Part shown: positions 10,083-19,249 of the stretch, piece after piece
Position numbering within the stretch: position 1 is the first letter of the stretch
How the letters are laid out: the number at the start of each line of letters is the position of its first letter
Origin: an uncultured Clostridium sp.
Lineage (GTDB): Bacteria > Bacillota > Clostridia > TANB77 > CAG-508
DNA length: 64,000 nt
Direction of reading: 5' to 3'
Assembly: GCA_948473335.1 (NCBI GenBank)
Contig: CAOKXF010000005.1
Span: 1 to 64,000 of the forward strand
Program-made: the position numbers and the translations under genes
The notes under the pieces: generated by a model
Databases searched by the model: none
Seen by the model: the letters and a program-made list of their open reading frames with translations, nothing else
Told to the model about the DNA's origin: nothing

Positions 10083-10559
10083 TTAGTTCATGTTATTATT
10101 TTTTAACCAAGATACAGATAATTTATTTTTTATCTCTTCTCTTGCCATTTCATTTGTTATCTCATAGTTTGTTGGTGCTATTAAAAATATTGAATTAGAT
10201 ATTTTTTGTATATGTCCATTTAATGCATATACTCCACCACTTATAAAATCTACAATTCTTCTTGCTACATCTTTATTTACATATTCTAAATTTACTATTA
10301 CTGATTTTTTTTCTTTTAAAAATGTACAGATTTCTTCTGATTGTTCAAATGTTGTTGGTTGAGATATTACCATTTTAATAGCTTGATTTTGTGGCATTGC
10401 AAATATTTTATTTTTCTTTCCAAATAGTTTTCTATCTTCTACTTCTTCATTTTCTTCTTCATCTAATTCATATACATTATCATCTTCATAATCCTCTTCA
10501 GGTTCTGATGAATCCATTCCAAATAATCCCCATACCTTATCCATTATTGCTCCTGACAT
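10083..10559 (-). CDS. sepF: Cell division protein SepF
   Basis: Bundles FtsZ filaments and tethers the Z-ring to the membrane. A short N-terminal amphipathic segment (MDKVWGLFGM) and an acidic linker precede the SepF domain, which runs from about residue 60 (VISQPTTFEQSEEI...IVNLEYVNKDVARRIVDFISGGVYALNG). The start at 10559 (MSGAIMDKV) is seven bases after AGGAGG; the longer frame from 10583 lacks one. A promoter lies about 50 bases upstream. Forms a division pair with divIVA. Confidence 0.93.
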   Translation of the reverse strand: MSGAIMDKVWGLFGMDSSEPEEDYEDDNVYELDEEENEEVEDRKLFGKKNKIFAMPQNQAIKMVISQPTTFEQSEEICTFLKEKKSVIVNLEYVNKDVARRIVDFISGGVYALNGHIQKISNSIFLIAPTNYEITNEMAREEIKNKLSVSWLKNNNMN

Positions 10560-10604
10560 AAAAAAACCTCCTAAATTTCTCATCTTTTTGTATACTTCGC
10601 ATAT

Positions 10605-10634
10605 AGTATCCCTTTTTTTTACATTTTTGTCAAT
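10605..10634 (-). promoter_or_regulatory. Promoter for sepF-divIVA
   Basis: TTGACA (10634-10629), an 18-base spacer and GATACT (10610-10605) on the minus strand, about 46 bases upstream of the sepF start. The -35 box is perfect and the -10 box four of six. Confidence 0.6.
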
Positions 10635-10686
10635 ACTTTTTGCTATTGTAATATAAAATTAATATTGTTGTAATATTATTGTAATA

Positions 10687-11928
10687 TTATTTTACTGAAT
10701 CTAAATTTGGATATAACATTATTTCATCATATAGTTTGATTTTTTTATATTGTAGTATTTCTTCTTTTGTATATCCTAATTCTGCTAATTCGCTTGTTGT
10801 ATATGTTGTTATTATTGAATAATTTTCATTTGTTTTTTCTACTTTTACTAAAACTTTTGCTAAAGTCCCTAATCTTTGTCTTATTACATAGTTTAATCCT
10901 TTTTCATCTTGTATTATTGTTTGATTTGGTACTTTTAGTCCTGAATTGCTTGACCAGATTACATCAAATGTTATTTTTCTATAATCTATTAAGTTTTCAG
11001 TCATTTTACTAATTTCAAATATTATTAATCTTTTGTTTTCCTCTTCTTTTATGTTTGATATCTTTGCATCTATTTCATCATTTGTCGATAATCTCAATTT
11101 TACTTTCTGACCTACTTTAGCATTTTTTGTCTCCTCTGAATCCATACTTGTAGCTATATAATATTTAAAATTATCTATAATCTTTCCTTTTTTTGTACTC
11201 GTTGCTACAATTTGTCCTGTCTTCAAGTTCATATCTTCTAGCATTTGCCAATTTATATTATCTATATTATTGACAGTTAATGTTCCTTCTAGTCCATCAA
11301 CTCTATATGATACTATTCCACTAACTGGTGCTTTTACATAAATAGCATTTTGTGTTAATTGATTTTCGTATTTTTTTCTTTCATTTATTAGTTCTTTTAC
11401 ATATGTACTTGTTTGTGTAGAACCTTCTATAAAATTTATTTTTCTATCCAATAGCTTGTCTATATCTTTATTATATTCAGAAATCTCTTGAATATTACTT
11501 AATTTTTTTAATTTTTCAATTTTTTTGTCTATTTGATTTTCTATTAACTTTAATTCTGATGTTGTTGCTATTTTTTCACTTTTTAGTGCTTCTTGCAATT
11601 TTAAGTCTATTTCATTAATTTTTTGATTTAATTCTTGTTGATTTCCATTATAATATTGAAATATTGAGTTGTCTTTTGCTACTTTTTCTCCTTCTGCCAT
11701 TATTGGTATAATTTCACCCATTATTTCTTGATTTTCTATTACAACTTCATTTCTTAATATATATCCTACCACTGTTTCTTCTTTATATACAGTTCCTTGA
11801 TTTACTAAACATGTATCTGTTTCATCCCCTATTAGCAAATATGCTATATATGCTATATAAATGATTGCTATGATAATTATTATTGCAAAAAATATTTTTC
11901 GCTTATTTATTCTTTTGTCATTTTCCAA
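10687..11928 (-). CDS. HlyD-like membrane-fusion/adaptor protein
   Basis: A single N-terminal membrane anchor (about residues 12-33, Ile/Tyr-rich) is followed by an extracytoplasmic part with two coiled-coil arms (about 90-180), a lipoyl/barrel-sandwich segment (YVKAPVSGIVSYRVDGLEG) and beta-barrel domains, the layout of HlyD/YknX adaptors. In Clostridium the same family is found next to sepF and divIVA, so a role at the division septum is plausible. No ABC transporter gene is adjacent. The start is TTG in MENDKRIN, behind a Shine-Dalgarno-plus-hairpin leader. Function is not proven for this genomic family. Confidence 0.82.
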   Translation of the reverse strand: MENDKRINKRKIFFAIIIIIAIIYIAYIAYLLIGDETDTCLVNQGTVYKEETVVGYILRNEVVIENQEIMGEIIPIMAEGEKVAKDNSIFQYYNGNQQELNQKINEIDLKLQEALKSEKIATTSELKLIENQIDKKIEKLKKLSNIQEISEYNKDIDKLLDRKINFIEGSTQTSTYVKELINERKKYENQLTQNAIYVKAPVSGIVSYRVDGLEGTLTVNNIDNINWQMLEDMNLKTGQIVATSTKKGKIIDNFKYYIATSMDSEETKNAKVGQKVKLRLSTNDEIDAKISNIKEEENKRLIIFEISKMTENLIDYRKITFDVIWSSNSGLKVPNQTIIQDEKGLNYVIRQRLGTLAKVLVKVEKTNENYSIITTYTTSELAELGYTKEEILQYKKIKLYDEIMLYPNLDSVK

Positions 11929-11972
11929 TTTATATAACTTATGCTAGAATTATTCTAACATATCCTCCCTCT
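11929..11972 (-). promoter_or_regulatory. SD-hairpin leader element, copy 2
   Basis: GGGAGGAT, then the stem ATGTTAGAAT/ATTCTAGCAT, then AAG and the TTG start 11 bases later. It shares GGAGGATATGTTAG and CTA(A/G)CATAAG with the leader at 8655-8695, although the downstream genes are unrelated. Confidence 0.45.
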
Positions 11973-12022
11973 TCTTAATTGTAATTGATTAAGATTCATA
12001 TTCTAACAATATTGTATAGTGA

Positions 12023-12943
12023 TTATTGCATATGTTCTAATATTTGTTGTATATTGTTTTCCTTAGTTTCTAATGCATTCAGCCAAATTGCTTCTTTATT
12101 TTTTCTAAACCATGTTAATTGTCTCTTTGCATATCTTCTTGATTCCATTTTTATTTTTTCTATCATTTCTTCTTTTGTATATTTTCCTTCTATATAGTCT
12201 ACTACTTCTTTATATCCTAATCCTTGCATTGCTGTTGGAAATTTTTTGTACTTTTTTTCTAGTTCTTTTACTTCCTCTATTAATCCTTTTTCTATCATTA
12301 TATCTACTCGTCTATTTATCTTTGCATATAACTTTTCTCTATCCATATTTAACACAAAAACTATATAATTGTATTGTACTCCATTCTTTTTTGACTCTTC
12401 CTCTTGTTGTGTTTTCGTTTTTCCTGTTGCTTTATATATTTCTAATACTCTCATTATTCTTTTTTTGTCATTTACACTTATTTTTTTCATTGCTTCACTG
12501 TCTATTTCATTTGCTTTTTCATATAATATTTTTAATCCTTGTTCTTCTATTATTTTTTCTAGCTCTTTTCTATATTCTTCGTCTATTTCTATTTCGTTAT
12601 ATTCTATTCCATATATCAAGCTATCTATATAAAGTCCTGTCCCTCCTACTATTATTGGAGTTTTTCCTTTTGCTATTATTTTTTCTATTGTATTTATTGC
12701 ATCTATTTTGAATTGCGCTACACTGTATCTTTGCTCTGGAGATACATAATCCATTAAATAATGTTTTATTCCTTGTTTTTCTTCTTCATCTGGTTTTGCT
12801 GTTCCTATATTCATGTCTTTATATATTTGCATTGAATCTGCTGATATTATTTCTCCATCGATTTTTTTTGCAAGCTCTATTGATAATGCTGTTTTTCCTG
12901 ATGCTGTTGGTCCACATATTATTATCACTTTTGGTTTTTGCAT
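12023..12943 (-). CDS. miaA: tRNA dimethylallyltransferase MiaA
   Basis: Transfers dimethylallyl to N6 of A37 in tRNAs reading UNN codons. The P-loop GPTASGKTALSIELA is at residues 9-23, followed by SADSMQIYKDMNIGTAKP and DYVSPEQRYSVAQF; the C-terminal tRNA-binding part ends YAKRQLTWFR. Length 306 is standard. A good ribosome site (GAGGAAAATT) precedes ATG. It lies downstream of mutL, the usual Firmicute mutL-miaA order, with a 120-base gap. Confidence 0.96.
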   Translation of the reverse strand: MQKPKVIIICGPTASGKTALSIELAKKIDGEIISADSMQIYKDMNIGTAKPDEEEKQGIKHYLMDYVSPEQRYSVAQFKIDAINTIEKIIAKGKTPIIVGGTGLYIDSLIYGIEYNEIEIDEEYRKELEKIIEEQGLKILYEKANEIDSEAMKKISVNDKKRIMRVLEIYKATGKTKTQQEEESKKNGVQYNYIVFVLNMDREKLYAKINRRVDIMIEKGLIEEVKELEKKYKKFPTAMQGLGYKEVVDYIEGKYTKEEMIEKIKMESRRYAKRQLTWFRKNKEAIWLNALETKENNIQQILEHMQ

Positions 12944-13063
12944 AATTTTCCTCTCTTCTTTCTACTTGTTCTTGCAATTTTTCTCTATTTTATTTTCTTA
13001 CAAATTCTTTCTATTTATTTTATGTAATTTTCTATGTTATGTTTTCTTCCAATTTTTTGTCTT

Positions 13064-15487
13064 TTATTTTCTTGCAAATTTTCTTTCTATTTCGTATTTT
13101 GTCATTTTTATTGCTGTTGGTCTTCCATGTGGACACGTAAAAGGATTTGGTAATACTAATAACTTGTCCATTAATTCTTTTACTTCTTGTTCTGTTAATG
13201 CCATATTTGCTTTTACTGCTGCTTTACATGCTACTGTTGCTATAAATCTTTCTTCTATTTCTTGTTTTGCTGTTCTTCCTAATGATGTTATTTCATCTAA
13301 TGCCTCTAGAAACATTTCTTTTGTTTCTAATTCTAAACAGATATCTGGTACTCCTGATAGTTTTATTGTATTTTCGCCAAATTCTTCTAATATAAATCCT
13401 GCTCTTTCAAATATTGGCATATTTTCTCGTGCTATTTCCATTTCTTTGTGTGTTAATGTTATTATATCTGGTAATAGCATCATTTGTGTTCCACTTTGAT
13501 TATTCGTATAATAATTTTTCTTTACTTTTTCATATATTACTCTTTCATGTGCTGCATGTTGATCTATTACATACATTTCCTCATTCATTTCTAAAATTAT
13601 ATATGTATTAAATACAATTCCTATAATCTTATATATTGGCTTTTCTAATTCTGGTATATTTTCAAATACTGATACATTTTCTACTTTGCTTATTTCTGTA
13701 GTTGGTTTTTTTCCAAATGTTTTCATATACATTTCTTCAAAATTATATCTTGCCGCTGTTTCTTGTATTCTTTCTGTTCCATCTGCTTGTTCTATTTTAT
13801 ATGTTGGCTCTTCATCCTGCTCTGGCTCTTCTATTTTGTATTTTGATTCTTCGTTTTGTTCTGAATCTTCTATTTCATATTTTTGTTCTAATAGTTCTAT
13901 TTTTGATTTCTTTTCTTCTTCTGATTCTAAATTTTCTATTTGCTGTTTGTTTTCTTCATCTTGCTTTAGTTCTTTTATTTTAGATTTGTTTTCTGTACCT
14001 AGTGTTAAATCTTCTATCTTTTGTTTTAATTCATCTATATCAACTTCTGGTATTTCCTGTTTATATCCTGAGTCTTCCTCTTTTTGTTGCTTTGTTTCTT
14101 CTGTTTTTTCTATATTAGCTTCTTCTACTGTTATATTATCTTGTTCCTTTATACTATCTTCCTTTTTTCCTATTTCTTGTTGTTCTTTTTCATTATCTTC
14201 TTTTTGTGTGTTACTTTGTGAATTTATATTATTATCAAATTGCCCCATCAATTCTCTCTGATGCATTCTATATACTTCTTCTATTATATTTCCATTTTGT
14301 GTTTCTTCATCTATTTCCATGGCAGTATTTGTTTTCTTTTCCATTCTTTTTCCAAATGCTGGTAATATTGATAATAATGGATTCTTCATTTTCATTGTGT
14401 CTGATATACTATGTTTTTGTGTTTCTTGTTCTTCGTTTGTTTTTTCTTTTTCTGCTGCTTGCGTACTATTATTATTATATATTGCTATGTTTTCTGAGTT
14501 TCCTTTTAGCATTGTGTCTTTTATTGCATGATACACTGCTTTAAATATTTTGTCTTCTTCTTCAAATCTTACTTCTAATTTTGCTGGATGTACATTTACA
14601 TCTACTTTATTTGGGTTCATATCTATATTTAGACTTAAGAATGGAAATTTTCCTATTGGTATCATTCCTTTTAATGCTTGCTCTGTTGCCGACTGTAATA
14701 TTCTATCTTTTACATATCTTCTATTTATGAAAAATAATTGTTGACTTCTATTTGATCTTGCTATTTCTGGTTGTCCTACTATTCCTGTTATTTTTATATC
14801 TTCATATTCATAATTTACATTTATTATTTTTTCTGCTATATCTTTTCCATATATGCTATATATTACTGTTTTTAAGTCTCCATTTCCATTTGTCTGTATT
14901 ACTGTTTTTCCAGAATTTATTAATCGTATTGCTATTTCTGGATAGCTTTGTGCTATTCTTGTTATTACATCTTCTATATATCCTGATTCTGTATAGTCCT
15001 TTTTTAAGAATTTGTATCGTACTGGTGTATTATAAAATAAATTTCTTACTGTTATATTAGTTCCATTTGGACATCCTGCTGTTTGCTTTTCTAGTACATA
15101 TCCTCCTTCTACTACTATCCTATATCCGTTATCTTGGTCTGCTGTTTTTGATATTAATTCTACATTTGCTATCGCTCCAATACTTGCTAATGCTTCTCCT
15201 CTAAATCCCATGGATTTTACTTCTGTTAATTCACTTGCATTTCTTATTTTGCTTGTTGCATGTCTTTCAAATGCCATTTCTAAATCGTCTTCTGATATTC
15301 CTCTACCATTATCTGTTACTCGTATATATGTTATTCCTCCATTTTTTATTTCAACAGTTATGTTTGTTGCTCCTGCATCTATTGAGTTTTCTACCATTTC
15401 CTTTATTACAGATGCAGGTCTCTCTATTACTTCTCCTGCTGCTATTTTATTTATACTTAACTCATCTAATAGTACTATCTTTCCCAT
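13064..15487 (-). CDS. mutL: DNA mismatch repair protein MutL
   Basis: ATP-dependent matchmaker and nicking endonuclease of mismatch repair. The GHKL ATPase motifs are EMVENSIDAGAT, DNGRGI and GFRGEALASI in the first 105 residues; the transducer domain follows to about 330. The C-terminal dimerisation domain carries the endonuclease signature DQHAAHERV near residue 640 and ends with CPHGRPT near 786. The linker (about 340-600) is unusually long, Glu/Lys/Gln-rich and repetitive, which explains the large size (807 residues). Its start follows the upstream stop directly (TAA ATG). mutS is not in the window. Confidence 0.96.
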   Translation of the reverse strand: MGKIVLLDELSINKIAAGEVIERPASVIKEMVENSIDAGATNITVEIKNGGITYIRVTDNGRGISEDDLEMAFERHATSKIRNASELTEVKSMGFRGEALASIGAIANVELISKTADQDNGYRIVVEGGYVLEKQTAGCPNGTNITVRNLFYNTPVRYKFLKKDYTESGYIEDVITRIAQSYPEIAIRLINSGKTVIQTNGNGDLKTVIYSIYGKDIAEKIINVNYEYEDIKITGIVGQPEIARSNRSQQLFFINRRYVKDRILQSATEQALKGMIPIGKFPFLSLNIDMNPNKVDVNVHPAKLEVRFEEEDKIFKAVYHAIKDTMLKGNSENIAIYNNNSTQAAEKEKTNEEQETQKHSISDTMKMKNPLLSILPAFGKRMEKKTNTAMEIDEETQNGNIIEEVYRMHQRELMGQFDNNINSQSNTQKEDNEKEQQEIGKKEDSIKEQDNITVEEANIEKTEETKQQKEEDSGYKQEIPEVDIDELKQKIEDLTLGTENKSKIKELKQDEENKQQIENLESEEEKKSKIELLEQKYEIEDSEQNEESKYKIEEPEQDEEPTYKIEQADGTERIQETAARYNFEEMYMKTFGKKPTTEISKVENVSVFENIPELEKPIYKIIGIVFNTYIILEMNEEMYVIDQHAAHERVIYEKVKKNYYTNNQSGTQMMLLPDIITLTHKEMEIARENMPIFERAGFILEEFGENTIKLSGVPDICLELETKEMFLEALDEITSLGRTAKQEIEERFIATVACKAAVKANMALTEQEVKELMDKLLVLPNPFTCPHGRPTAIKMTKYEIERKFARK

Positions 15488-17056
15488 TTAAAAGTGTTTT
15501 CCTTTCTTCTTTTCTGTTTGGTTTACATCCTCTAGCTCTTCTATTCTTATATCGTTTTCAAAGTCCTTCTCTTTTTTAGTTGTTCTTCTTGTTCTACTTC
15601 TAGCTTCTGGTTCTTCATCTTCTTCTATTGACTCTCTCTTACTTCTTCTGCTTTTTGTTTCTATTTCATCTTCTATTAATATACTATTTTTTATTTCTTC
15701 TATTGGTTCTATTTCCTCTTTTTCTTTTCTTATATTTCTGAAGAATTCTTCATCTATATCTTCTTTGTTCTTACTTTCTTTTTTATCTTCCTTGTTTTTT
15801 GTTTTCTTCATTTTTGTTTTCATTATGATATATATTACTAGTAATATTACTATTAATGCTACTACTGATATTATTGCTATTCTTTTTATCATTTCTTCCT
15901 TTTTTATTTGTCCAAATATGCTATTTATTTCATTTTGATTTACTGTATTTTTTATTACTGTTATTTGATATGTTGCTACTACTGTATTTTGTGCATCATA
16001 TACTATTAATGTTATTACATTTTCTCCATCCTTTAATTCTTCATTTCCTGCTACTACTACTCTATAGTCTTCTGATGTAGTTTCTGTTTCTATTTCTAAT
16101 GTATCTTTATCTTCTTCCAATACTGCTTCATAATCATATATATCTGTATCAAATTCTGGCTTTAATGTTATTCCTGCTATACTTAATGTTTTTATTCCTT
16201 CTCCTTTTTCTACTGTCTCATTGTCTCCTTGTGTTGTTTCATCTGGATTTTCTTGTGGATCTTCTGTTGTTGGTGTTTCAGTTGGCTGTTCTGTTGGAGC
16301 TTCTGTTGGCTCATTTGCTGCTTGTCTTGTTACTGATATTGTGTATTTTTTTGTTGCTCCTGATTCTGCTGTTACTGTTATTGTTATTGTATTTTTTCCT
16401 TCTTTTAACCCACTTACTTTTCCATTATTTATTTTTAATCCATTTCCTCCTGTTATTTTTACTGTTGATTTTGAATCTGCTACCTCATACCATACTTCTA
16501 CTTCTTCTATATTGTTTGGTACTGTTGCTGTATAGCTTGTTCTACTTTGTTTGAAGTTGTTGAAATCATAATCTTTTGGGTTTATTCCTAATGTTTTTAA
16601 ATTTGCATTTGTTGATTTCTGTGGTTGTTGTGGTGTTACTGGGTCTGGATTTGTTGGTTGTTCTGGTGCTGGTGGTGTTACCGTTTTTTCTTTTACTTTT
16701 ATTGTTGCAGTTTTATTTATGCCTTCAATTACATTTCCATCTTTGTCTGTTATGTCTCCTGTTAGTCTTACTGTAAATGTTCCAACTTTAGATGTATCAA
16801 ATTGTAATGTATCATTAGTAGTTTGTTCGCTTAAGTCCGCTGTTTGTGCTGCATATCCTTTATTTGATACTCCTTCTCCACTTACTTTCAAATTCCAAGC
16901 TGCTGCTGTAAAATTTACTGTTATTGTTACATTTTCTCCTACTTCAACTGTTGTTCTACTTGCTGTGATATTTGCATTTGCTGCTTCTACTTTAGCTGTA
17001 CCTATAAATATAGATAATATTATTCCAAATATTATTATTAATAATCTTTTTTTCAT
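15488..17056 (-). CDS. Surface protein with cadherin-like beta-sandwich domains
   Basis: A signal peptide (MKKRLLIIIFGIILSIF...AKVEA) is followed by a cohesin-like or Ig-like beta domain (ANITASRTTVEVGENVTITV), a Pro-rich spacer, a cadherin-like beta-sandwich (Cadherin-like PF12733 type; LKTLGINPKDYDFNNF...YTISVTRQ), a Thr/Glu/Pro spacer, a second such domain (IKTLSIAGITLKPEFDTDIY), a transmembrane helix near residue 395 and an acidic/basic cytoplasmic tail of about 110 residues. So it displays domains outside and has a sizeable inner tail. It lies directly between the dockerin-bearing glucosaminidase and mutL. A partner or scaffold role for the hydrolase is inference. Confidence 0.82.
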   Translation of the reverse strand: MKKRLLIIIFGIILSIFIGTAKVEAANANITASRTTVEVGENVTITVNFTAAAWNLKVSGEGVSNKGYAAQTADLSEQTTNDTLQFDTSKVGTFTVRLTGDITDKDGNVIEGINKTATIKVKEKTVTPPAPEQPTNPDPVTPQQPQKSTNANLKTLGINPKDYDFNNFKQSRTSYTATVPNNIEEVEVWYEVADSKSTVKITGGNGLKINNGKVSGLKEGKNTITITVTAESGATKKYTISVTRQAANEPTEAPTEQPTETPTTEDPQENPDETTQGDNETVEKGEGIKTLSIAGITLKPEFDTDIYDYEAVLEEDKDTLEIETETTSEDYRVVVAGNEELKDGENVITLIVYDAQNTVVATYQITVIKNTVNQNEINSIFGQIKKEEMIKRIAIISVVALIVILLVIYIIMKTKMKKTKNKEDKKESKNKEDIDEEFFRNIRKEKEEIEPIEEIKNSILIEDEIETKSRRSKRESIEEDEEPEARSRTRRTTKKEKDFENDIRIEELEDVNQTEKKKGKHF

Positions 17057-17081
17057 TTTTATTCCTTTCTTATGTATAAAT

Positions 17082-18785
17082 TTATTTTATTATAAATCCA
17101 CTATTTACCAGTAAATATTTTTGTATAACAAATAAATCTCCTGAATTTATTTTTCCATCTCCATTTGCATCCATCGCAATTCTTACATGTTCACTTAATC
17201 CATATTGTGTTAATAAGTATTTCTGTACATTAAATAAATCTCCTGAATTAATTTTTGCATCTCCATTTGCATCACCTAAAACTGCAATTACATATGTATC
17301 ATTTACAGTACATCCTGTTCCTAAAGGTATTCCTTCTTCTACTATTTGACCATATCCATTTTTTACTACTATATTTTCCCCAGTTAAAGCTATTATATCC
17401 TGTATCGTTGTTCCTGGTACTATTGTGATTTTTTTACTTGTATAGTTTACTTTCACTTTATCATTTTTTATTATATTTGTTTCATCTTCTGGTGGTTGTG
17501 GTTGTTCTTCTGATAAAGGTATTAGATATAATTTATATGGTGAATCATAATCATATGTCTCTCTTGCTACATAACATTTTGTTCCATCTGCTTTCATTAT
17601 ATAATCCCAATATGTTCCTCCTACCTTTTCTGTTGCTTTTTGTAATCTTGTAACTATTTCATCTTTTCTTAATAGAACTCCACTTATTTTTGGTCCATTT
17701 GGTGATGACCTTACACTTATAGTACTATTTACATTTACTCTTACTAAATCTGATGTTATTGTACCTGAACTTGAAGATGTATTTGGTTTCTTACATATTT
17801 CAAGTGGTGTGTTTTCATATAATGGTATTACAAAAGTATATTGTGCTTCCATCTTTCCTGTTTCTTCTAATGCTTTTCTTATTTTTACTCCTTCATTTTG
17901 TGCTGCTAAGATGTTTTGTTGGTATTGATGCCAGTATAAATTCCCATCTGAATTGTCTACATCAAACTTCTTAAAGTATATTGTATTTTGACCTTTTTTT
18001 ATGTATCCATCTGCTATTTTTTCTGCTCCACCTTCAATTGATTTTACAAGACTGTCCCATCCTTTGTTTTTTGCATAGCTTAATCCATTTTGTATTATTA
18101 CATCTGAACCTTTACCTGTCGCATTTATATTGAATATATTGTAATATCCTTCATACCCTGGGTATGTTCCTGAAACTGTTCCTCCTCCCCATTGTCCTTG
18201 TTCTTGCAATGCTAATGCTGCTAAATAATATGCGCTTAGATTATTGTTCCATGCAGCTCTTAATATTGCTTGTATATAATCGTAGTTATCCAAAAATGTT
18301 CCTGAAACCATTTGTTGTATTGAATTATAATCACAGTCTACATATGTTAATTCCATAAATTGAAATACATCTGAACTGTTTATTGAGTTTCTTGGGTCTA
18401 TCATATATCTTAATGCAATCTCTGATGCACAACACCAACTTCCATTATCATATCTTGTATCTCCACATATTGCACATTTCCATTCTCCTTGTAAACTTGC
18501 TGATACTAAACTTCTTGGCGAATCTGTACCATGCCCTACATATTCATTTGCTATTACTTCATCTAATGTTAATCCTGTATATAGTACTTTGAATTTCCAA
18601 TTTGGATGTTCATATTGTAACATTTGTATCATTTGTTTTACTCCAGGATATCTATTATTATCTATCCCATTTATATCTTCACTCTTCCATTGGTTCACTG
18701 CTTCTACATTATTTTCTAATATTATATTGATTATTATAAATATTATTACAAATATTATATACTTCAATATTTTTTTCACTTGCAT
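17082..18785 (-). CDS. Secreted beta-N-acetylglucosaminidase with SH3 and dockerin modules
   Basis: A peptidoglycan hydrolase of the GH73-like glucosaminidase type. A signal anchor (ILKYIIFVIIFIIINIIL) precedes a catalytic region of about 300 residues (AAWNNNLSAYYLAALALQEQG, GYYNIFNINATG). A bacterial SH3-like module (VNVNSTISVRSSPNGPKISG) and a C-terminal type I dockerin pair (GDANGDAKINSGDLFNVQKY and DANGDGKINSGDLFVIQKYL) follow. The Ca-binding D-N-D-K-N-D pattern is intact in both repeats. A Cys-rich insert (CAICGDTRYDNGSWCC) lies inside the N-terminal region. The ATG at 18785 follows AAGGAG; the frame to 18845 is upstream read-through. Dockerins normally dock to cohesins, so assembly into a surface complex is likely. 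Confidence 0.88.
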   Translation of the reverse strand: MQVKKILKYIIFVIIFIIINIILENNVEAVNQWKSEDINGIDNNRYPGVKQMIQMLQYEHPNWKFKVLYTGLTLDEVIANEYVGHGTDSPRSLVSASLQGEWKCAICGDTRYDNGSWCCASEIALRYMIDPRNSINSSDVFQFMELTYVDCDYNSIQQMVSGTFLDNYDYIQAILRAAWNNNLSAYYLAALALQEQGQWGGGTVSGTYPGYEGYYNIFNINATGKGSDVIIQNGLSYAKNKGWDSLVKSIEGGAEKIADGYIKKGQNTIYFKKFDVDNSDGNLYWHQYQQNILAAQNEGVKIRKALEETGKMEAQYTFVIPLYENTPLEICKKPNTSSSSGTITSDLVRVNVNSTISVRSSPNGPKISGVLLRKDEIVTRLQKATEKVGGTYWDYIMKADGTKCYVARETYDYDSPYKLYLIPLSEEQPQPPEDETNIIKNDKVKVNYTSKKITIVPGTTIQDIIALTGENIVVKNGYGQIVEEGIPLGTGCTVNDTYVIAVLGDANGDAKINSGDLFNVQKYLLTQYGLSEHVRIAMDANGDGKINSGDLFVIQKYLLVNSGFIIK

Positions 18786-18973
18786 TTTTATTTTCTCCTT
18801 TTTCTTTTTGTATTTTTTGTCATTTTTACGTATAAAGTATATCATTTATGTTTTTTTTTATCAATATTTTATGGATATTTTTTCTAAATATTTTATGGAT
18901 ATTTCTTATAAATATTTTGTTGTTATATTTTTTAGTGCTTTCTCATATAGAAATTGCTATATTCCTCTATTTT

Positions 18974-19023
18974 CAGCTTGTTTACTAATGGGCGCGGATA
19001 TGCGCCTATTAGTAAACAAGCTG
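18974..19023. repeat. GGGCGC palindrome, copy 2
   Basis: A near-perfect inverted repeat with 22-base arms (CAGCTTGTTTACTAATGGGC...) and a six-base loop, followed on the plus strand by a T-run. It is one of a pair with the copy at 19101-19139, with a pyrimidine-rich spacer that matches, in reverse, the spacer at 55.46-55.52 kb. Confidence 0.85.
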
Positions 19024-19100
19024 TTTTTTTGTTTTTTATTTTTTATATCATCATTTCATCCTTCTCTTCCTTTTCTTTTACTTTCCGCTTATTTCAACTG

Positions 19101-19139
19101 TTTTGCTAATGGGCGCATATCTGCGCCCATTAGCAAACA
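19101..19139. repeat. GGGCGC palindrome, copy 3
   Basis: Perfect 16-base arms TTTGCTAATGGGCGCA/TGCGCCCATTAGCAAA around a four-base loop, followed by CAAGGTG and a T-run. The interval 18786-19194 holds no gene, only this pair of palindromes and AT-rich sequence. Confidence 0.87.
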
Positions 19140-19194
19140 AGGTGTTTTTTTCTATTATTATTCTTCTCTCTTCTTTATATTTTTTAAAACTATA

Positions 19195-19246
19195 AAAAAG
19201 ATATAAGTTTCATCTTATAATCTATAGATGATAACCTATATCTTTT
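19195..19246 (-). terminator. Rho-independent terminator of recG
   Basis: A long AT-rich hairpin (AAAAGATATAGG ... CTTATATCTTTT on the minus strand) followed by TTTTTATA, four bases after the recG stop. Confidence 0.65.
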
Positions 19247-19249
19247 GCT

